Under the pieces are notes generated by a model, which was not told where the DNA came from, did no database searches, and worked only from the letters and a program-made list of their open reading frames with translations. The position numbers and the translations under genes are program-made. A stretch of DNA of 10,798 nt, taken from the NCBI GenBank assembly GCA_903913355.1, contig CAIWKU010000067.1, positions 1-10,798 of the forward strand. Reading direction: 5' to 3'. Positions 6,584 to 10,798 of the stretch are shown here, piece by piece. Each line of letters opens with the position of its first letter. Position 1 is the stretch's first letter. The DNA is from an uncultured Bacteroidota bacterium. Lineage in GTDB: Bacteria; Bacteroidota; Bacteroidia; Chitinophagales; Chitinophagaceae.

Positions 6584-6618
6584 AAAACGAATGCCTCTTA
6601 AAAAGAGGCATTCGTTTT
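6584..6618. terminator. Bidirectional intrinsic terminator
   Basis: A perfect 16-bp stem (6584-6599 with 6603-6618) with loop AAA. Its GC-rich core GCCTC/GAGGC is flanked by AAAA on one side and TTTT on the other, so it can act in both directions. It sits between the convergent genes ending at 6532 (plus) and 6640 (minus), exactly where a shared terminator is expected. Confidence 0.92.
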
Positions 6619-6639
6619 AATATATACTATAAAATAGAT

Positions 6640-8061
6640 TTAGTGCTTATTCCCGGAACCATTTAACTGATAGCAACCTATATCTGACCCCGGAGGCGTA
6701 ACTTCTGTTGCTCCATAAATTGGATCAACTGGTATCTGGCTAAGTGGGGTAAAATTGATAAATCCTTTTCCTACACAAGGCGAAGTTGGTTTTAATCTGA
6801 AATCCCATCCTGTTGCAAAAGAGATATCTGCCAATGTTCCAGATGCTTGTGGAAGTGGATAATATACAAACTGAGGATTGTTCTTTTGAATATTTACACT
6901 TCCGTCATACACAGATCCAACAGTATAAGAAGCGGGCAAATAGCTGGAAGGTGTTGGTATATCGGTTGGTTGTGGTTTGGTAAGAAAATTAACCGGGTAA
7001 AACTGGTTAACAGTTGCAGCGCTATCACCATAATTAAAATTATAGCCATAGCTGATATGCGCCGTATCAGCAACAATCAGGGCATTTCCCAGATAGTTGG
7101 CAGTACCTACAATACGCAACCCAAACATACAATTCACAAATAGATTATTATAGATAAGTCCTTCAGAGCCTTCTTCATAATTGATAGAACCACCTCTTCC
7201 CAAAGAGTTACCAACACGTAAACGTCTGTAACCACCATTCAGGATAGTATTATTATAGGCATAAATATTCGTTTGTGGGTTTCTGCCTCCGTTATTGGAT
7301 GGCTTCACTCCATTGGTATTTGGTCCGATAATCAGGTTGTATGCAACATTACCAACAGTACCCGCTTTAATATTTCCAATTCCTTCACCACCGGTATATC
7401 CTCCTTTTTCAGAAGTATTACGCATAATATGAATCATACCTCCCTGAATACGAATGGGATCATCTACTCCACCATATAACCAGGAATCTTCCAACACCAA
7501 CATACCTTTTGGATTTACAAAAGAAATCATATAAGCCGTGCTGGCATTTTTGATACCAAATACCGGAGAAGTACCCACTGTGCCGCCGCCAAATTCTATA
7601 TGTGTCCATTTAAAGATCATAAACTGGGTAGTAGTATCACCCAATAATCCACCCCACCATCCCCTGTAAGCTGGATCAGTCGTTGGGTCCTGTCCAGGGA
7701 TATCTTTTTTTACCAATAATGTTTTATTGGGTGCAGCTGTAAACCAAACAGGCTTATTCTGTGTGCCAATGGATAATAGATTACCGTGAATAAAGAAATT
7801 ATAGTTGCCGGTAAAATAGATTTTTGCTCCGGGTTGTGCAGTTACTGTATCTCCTTTATTGATGGTAACATCACCTGTTACCCAATAAATAGAATCACTT
7901 TGCAAAGTTCCTTTAATGGTTCCTGATATATTACCGGGTTTTACTGATTGGCTAACAGAGAATACCGGCGACGAAATAGAAGTTACTTCCTGTTTTGTGC
8001 AGGAATAAAATGCCAATTGAACAATCAGCGCTGCAAAAATTATGGATATTTTATTTTTCAT
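6640..8061 (-). CDS. Right-handed beta-helix lipoprotein, partner of the upstream TonB-dependent receptor
   Basis: 473 aa. The N-terminus MKNK plus a hydrophobic stretch ends in F-Y-S-C, giving a lipidated Cys21 in a relaxed lipobox, so it is a probable lipoprotein. From about residue 55 the sequence has the rhythm of a right-handed parallel beta-helix: GNLLSIGTQNKPVWFTA (94-109), HIEFGGG (154-160), IYAYNNTILNGGYRRLRVG (267-285) and IYNNLFVNCMFGLRIVG (303-319). The C-terminus has the usual cap found in such proteins: PTSPCVGKG (425-433) and SDIGCYQL (459-466). The fold is typical of polysaccharide lyases and hydrolases, but I see no clear catalytic signature, so binding of a glycan or other ligand is equally possible. 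It starts 24 bp after the receptor stop on the same strand, so the two are almost certainly co-transcribed. It ends at the shared terminator. Its position is the one usually taken by SusD. Confidence 0.85.
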   Translation of the reverse strand: MKNKISIIFAALIVQLAFYSCTKQEVTSISSPVFSVSQSVKPGNISGTIKGTLQSDSIYWVTGDVTINKGDTVTAQPGAKIYFTGNYNFFIHGNLLSIGTQNKPVWFTAAPNKTLLVKKDIPGQDPTTDPAYRGWWGGLLGDTTTQFMIFKWTHIEFGGGTVGTSPVFGIKNASTAYMISFVNPKGMLVLEDSWLYGGVDDPIRIQGGMIHIMRNTSEKGGYTGGEGIGNIKAGTVGNVAYNLIIGPNTNGVKPSNNGGRNPQTNIYAYNNTILNGGYRRLRVGNSLGRGGSINYEEGSEGLIYNNLFVNCMFGLRIVGTANYLGNALIVADTAHISYGYNFNYGDSAATVNQFYPVNFLTKPQPTDIPTPSSYLPASYTVGSVYDGSVNIQKNNPQFVYYPLPQASGTLADISFATGWDFRLKPTSPCVGKGFINFTPLSQIPVDPIYGATEVTPPGSDIGCYQLNGSGNKH

Positions 8062-8085
8062 ATTGTGTGATTGTGTTGCTAGTGA

Positions 8086-10798
8086 TTATAATTTGAATCG
8101 TAATCCGGCCATATAGGTTTGGTTAAACACATCTTTCTGTACCAATATTTTTGATGCATCTGTTTGTTCGGGCCTGCCCAATAAAGTATTGGCATGCAGT
8201 ACATCAACAATAATCGGGTTGTTTAACAGGTTGGTGACTTTGATAAAAGCGGTAAAACGTTTATTGAGTTTTTTCTCAGCAGAGAAATCCAATTGGGTGG
8301 TGGCCCTTTGCCAAAAATCCAATCCTAAATAAGGAGATACTACGTTAATTCTTTTTCCGGTATATACCAGACTTAATTGTCCGTCAAATCCATTCTTTGG
8401 ATTTTTATATAACAAAGAAAGGTTTCCGATATGATCGGATTGCCCTTGTAAGGGGCGGGTTTGATTGGCATAGGAATAAGAAGGGTGAAGAGTAGCATCC
8501 AAACCATATACCTGTTTGGTGGTTGTAATGGCAGAATGCGTATAAGTATAGTTACCGCTCAATCCCCAGTTGCGTATATATTTTGAGAATACCAGTTCAA
8601 ATCCATAGTTAGTGGCATTACCCAGGTTTTGTGGTTCATATACATATCCATTATTGGATACCTGTTGAAACGCATATTCAATAGGATTGCTAAGATGTTT
8701 ATAGAATACGCCCGCAAATAAATGATCTGTTGCTGAAAAATAATTTTCATAACGCAGGTCATAGTTATCTGACTGGGTGTGTTTGATATTGAAGTTGCCA
8801 CTTTCTGTATAATAATCACCCGTGATATTGGCAGGAATATATTCGAAATAAGAAGGGCGACTAATAGCCGTATAATAAGAAGCCCTCAGGTTCTGGCGGG
8901 CATCAATTGCATATTTGATATGTACGCTAGGTAGCAGGTCTGTATAGCTGATAGTACCAAATTTACCGGCTGCCTGTGATGATAATTGAGACACATAAGA
9001 AAGTTCGGTATGTTCTGAACGGGCACCTGCCAGTATCTGCAGATTTTTCAGGTTCCATTTTCCCTGAATATACCCAGCGCTTACTTTTTCTGTGGCTGAA
9101 TAATTATTTCCATTGGTAGAATCGCCAATTGCGTTAGATGCGGGAGAAAAACTAAAGACCGTATTGTTAATTGTTGAATAAACCTGCTGGAACCCACCAG
9201 GTATAACCGTACTCAGATTGTATTGGGTATAAAAATTACTTCTGTCTTTTGAGCGGTACATTCCACCACCGGCCAATTCAAAATTTTTGGTCACATTATA
9301 AGTAAGGTTCAGATAACCTGCTTTATCCTCATCGCGGCTATGTGTCCAGATATGTGATACTGGTTTGATAAAATAAGTAGTACTCGTAATATCTGTTCTT
9401 AACAAATCCATCTCCACCCAATCCGGCGTTTTGGAAGTAGCAAGAGAATAGGCAAGTGACCAATCCAATGCGAAATCTTTGGTAAACCTGTCAGTACCGC
9501 TCAGGGTTGAATTGTAAACTGTTTTTCTGGTAAACTGTGAGCGGTCCAAATTATGTACTTCACCAGGCCCTGGTAATACAGGAACGGTTAACATAGAACG
9601 ATGGCCAGCTTCATCCAGTTGCAGGAATAAATTGTACAAAGTGATCTTATGATCAGGGTTAAAAGCATAATCCAGTTTCAGATGGGTGCCCAACCTTGAT
9701 TGCAGATTAGAATATTTGCGGTATTGTATTACATCGAAATTGGGGGAGTTAGCTGGATCAGGTCCGGGAGCCAAAGAGTTATAATACGTGGTGTTACCAC
9801 CTCTGTAAATGCTCTGGAAACTACCTGCCAACAGAAAACCCAGTCTTTTATTAAAAATGCGATTGCCGATACTTAAAGCGGCAAAAGTATTAGCGGGCAA
9901 TCCTACATTATGGTAATTTAATTGGCTGGTTGAAAAATCAGCTGGTTTAGCAACATAAGAAGTACCGTTGATTTCGTTTGGTGCTTTGGAAGCAATGCCG
10001 CTCGTACTATAACCTGAGAAAGCACGGTTTAAAAATACCTGGCTCATACCTAATGCAAGATTGGCATTCACGGTAAGCGTACTGGGTGCATCTTTCATTA
10101 CCAGGTTCATCGCACCCCCAATAGCATCACCTTCCATTTTGGGTGTAGGTGCTTTTACTATTTCCAGTCTTTCAATCATATCCGCCGGAAATATATCCAT
10201 TGGAATGGATCTTTGTTTATCATTTGGACTGGGAATTTTTATACCATTTACTGTAGTATAATTGTAGCGTTGATCCATCCCTCTGATGATGGCATACTGA
10301 CCATCACCACTATTTGTTCTTACAACAGATACGCCGGAAACACGTTGCAATACATTACCCACAGTAATATCCGGAGATACTTCAATAGCTCTGGCAGAAA
10401 CGATATTGACTACATTATCTGAGAAGTGTTCAGTTTTTCTGGCAAACTCATCGCTTTCTCTGCTTTTTTTACTATTAACCGTAATATTAGCCAGACTGGT
10501 ATTAATATCTGATAAGTCGGTATTTACCACAGCGATATCGTCGGCAGATTTGAGAATTACTTTATCATTAGTAAACTCTGTATACCCAACAAATTGAATT
10601 TTAACGGTATAGCTGCCTTCTGGTAATTTTTTGAAGATATAAGAACCATCAAGACTGGTTTTGCTGGTAAAAGAACCTCCTTTACCGGAAACGGTAACGG
10701 TTGCACCAACAAGTGGTTCGCCGGTTTTTTTGTCTGCTATCTTACCTTTAATTGTTCCCGCAAAACTGTATGTAGCAAGACCGATACATAGAAACAGC
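8086..10798 (-). CDS. TonB-dependent outer-membrane receptor (5' end just outside the window)
   Basis: 903 residues are visible. The frame stays open to the right edge, so the true start lies outside; a GTG at 10530 is only an internal codon, and starting there would remove the signal and first domain. The visible N-terminus (LFLCIGLATYSFA) is the hydrophobic core and cleavage region of a signal peptide, so probably only a handful of residues are missing. Next is a carboxypeptidase-like regulatory domain (about 14-85: TIKGKIADKKTGEPLVGATV ... GSYTVKIQFVGYTE). Then comes the TonB plug (about 129-239), with NVLQRVSGVSV, AIIRGMDQRYNYTTVNGIKI, PADMIERLEIVKAPTP and GDAIGGAMNLVMK. A long barrel region of alternating strands follows, ending in an aromatic/basic strand (GLRFKL). 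It imports an unidentified large ligand across the outer membrane using TonB energy. It is followed 24 bp later by the beta-helix lipoprotein rather than a SusD gene. The substrate cannot be told from the sequence. Confidence 0.92.
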   Translation of the reverse strand, partial: LFLCIGLATYSFAGTIKGKIADKKTGEPLVGATVTVSGKGGSFTSKTSLDGSYIFKKLPEGSYTVKIQFVGYTEFTNDKVILKSADDIAVVNTDLSDINTSLANITVNSKKSRESDEFARKTEHFSDNVVNIVSARAIEVSPDITVGNVLQRVSGVSVVRTNSGDGQYAIIRGMDQRYNYTTVNGIKIPSPNDKQRSIPMDIFPADMIERLEIVKAPTPKMEGDAIGGAMNLVMKDAPSTLTVNANLALGMSQVFLNRAFSGYSTSGIASKAPNEINGTSYVAKPADFSTSQLNYHNVGLPANTFAALSIGNRIFNKRLGFLLAGSFQSIYRGGNTTYYNSLAPGPDPANSPNFDVIQYRKYSNLQSRLGTHLKLDYAFNPDHKITLYNLFLQLDEAGHRSMLTVPVLPGPGEVHNLDRSQFTRKTVYNSTLSGTDRFTKDFALDWSLAYSLATSKTPDWVEMDLLRTDITSTTYFIKPVSHIWTHSRDEDKAGYLNLTYNVTKNFELAGGGMYRSKDRSNFYTQYNLSTVIPGGFQQVYSTINNTVFSFSPASNAIGDSTNGNNYSATEKVSAGYIQGKWNLKNLQILAGARSEHTELSYVSQLSSQAAGKFGTISYTDLLPSVHIKYAIDARQNLRASYYTAISRPSYFEYIPANITGDYYTESGNFNIKHTQSDNYDLRYENYFSATDHLFAGVFYKHLSNPIEYAFQQVSNNGYVYEPQNLGNATNYGFELVFSKYIRNWGLSGNYTYTHSAITTTKQVYGLDATLHPSYSYANQTRPLQGQSDHIGNLSLLYKNPKNGFDGQLSLVYTGKRINVVSPYLGLDFWQRATTQLDFSAEKKLNKRFTAFIKVTNLLNNPIIVDVLHANTLLGRPEQTDASKILVQKDVFNQTYMAGLRFKL

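Overview
The window looks like chromosomal DNA of a Bacteroidota member, most likely Chitinophagaceae or a close relative. This is an inference from several features. The DNA is AT-rich. There is a SusC-type TonB-dependent receptor with an N-terminal carboxypeptidase-like regulatory domain, paired with a surface-type lipoprotein. Lipoprotein signals have relaxed lipoboxes. Genes lack clear Shine-Dalgarno sites, and two + strand genes are preceded by TAnnTTTG-like -7 elements. No rRNA, tRNA, CRISPR array, transposase or phage gene is visible.

Layout from left to right. (1) Positions 1-1392, minus strand: two tandem paralogous lipoproteins, the left one cut by the window edge. They are about 61% identical over a gapless 151-residue stretch. 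Part of the spacer upstream of them also looks duplicated, including a promoter-like block that today drives the divergent gene. (2) 1604-2653, plus: a multi-pass membrane 4Fe-4S protein of the NapH/NosR-C-terminal type. It converges, with a 12-bp gap, on (3) 2666-3697, minus: a Tat-exported TIM-barrel sugar phosphate isomerase/epimerase-like protein. (4) 3698-4215: a 518-bp divergent intergenic region that is unusually rich in inverted repeats. It holds a ~150-bp structured element with several mutually exclusive stems, a second long inverted repeat, and a small leader hairpin. (5) 4216-4953, plus: a PAS-LuxR transcription regulator. It converges, with a 14-bp gap, on (6) 4968-6002, minus: a four-TM protein fused to an AAA-like P-loop ATPase domain. 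(7) 6152-6532, plus: a small four-TM protein of unknown function, divergent from the ATPase. (8) 6584-6618: a perfect bidirectional hairpin terminator. (9) 6640-10798, minus: a two-gene operon, a TonB-dependent receptor (5' end just outside the window) followed 24 bp later by a right-handed beta-helix lipoprotein.

The only clear multi-gene functional unit is the receptor/beta-helix pair, probably an outer-membrane uptake system without a SusD partner. The other genes are single transcription units arranged in divergent or convergent pairs. The two most unusual items are the structured intergenic element at 3753-3925 and the membrane-anchored P-loop ATPase. Neither can be assigned a function from sequence alone.
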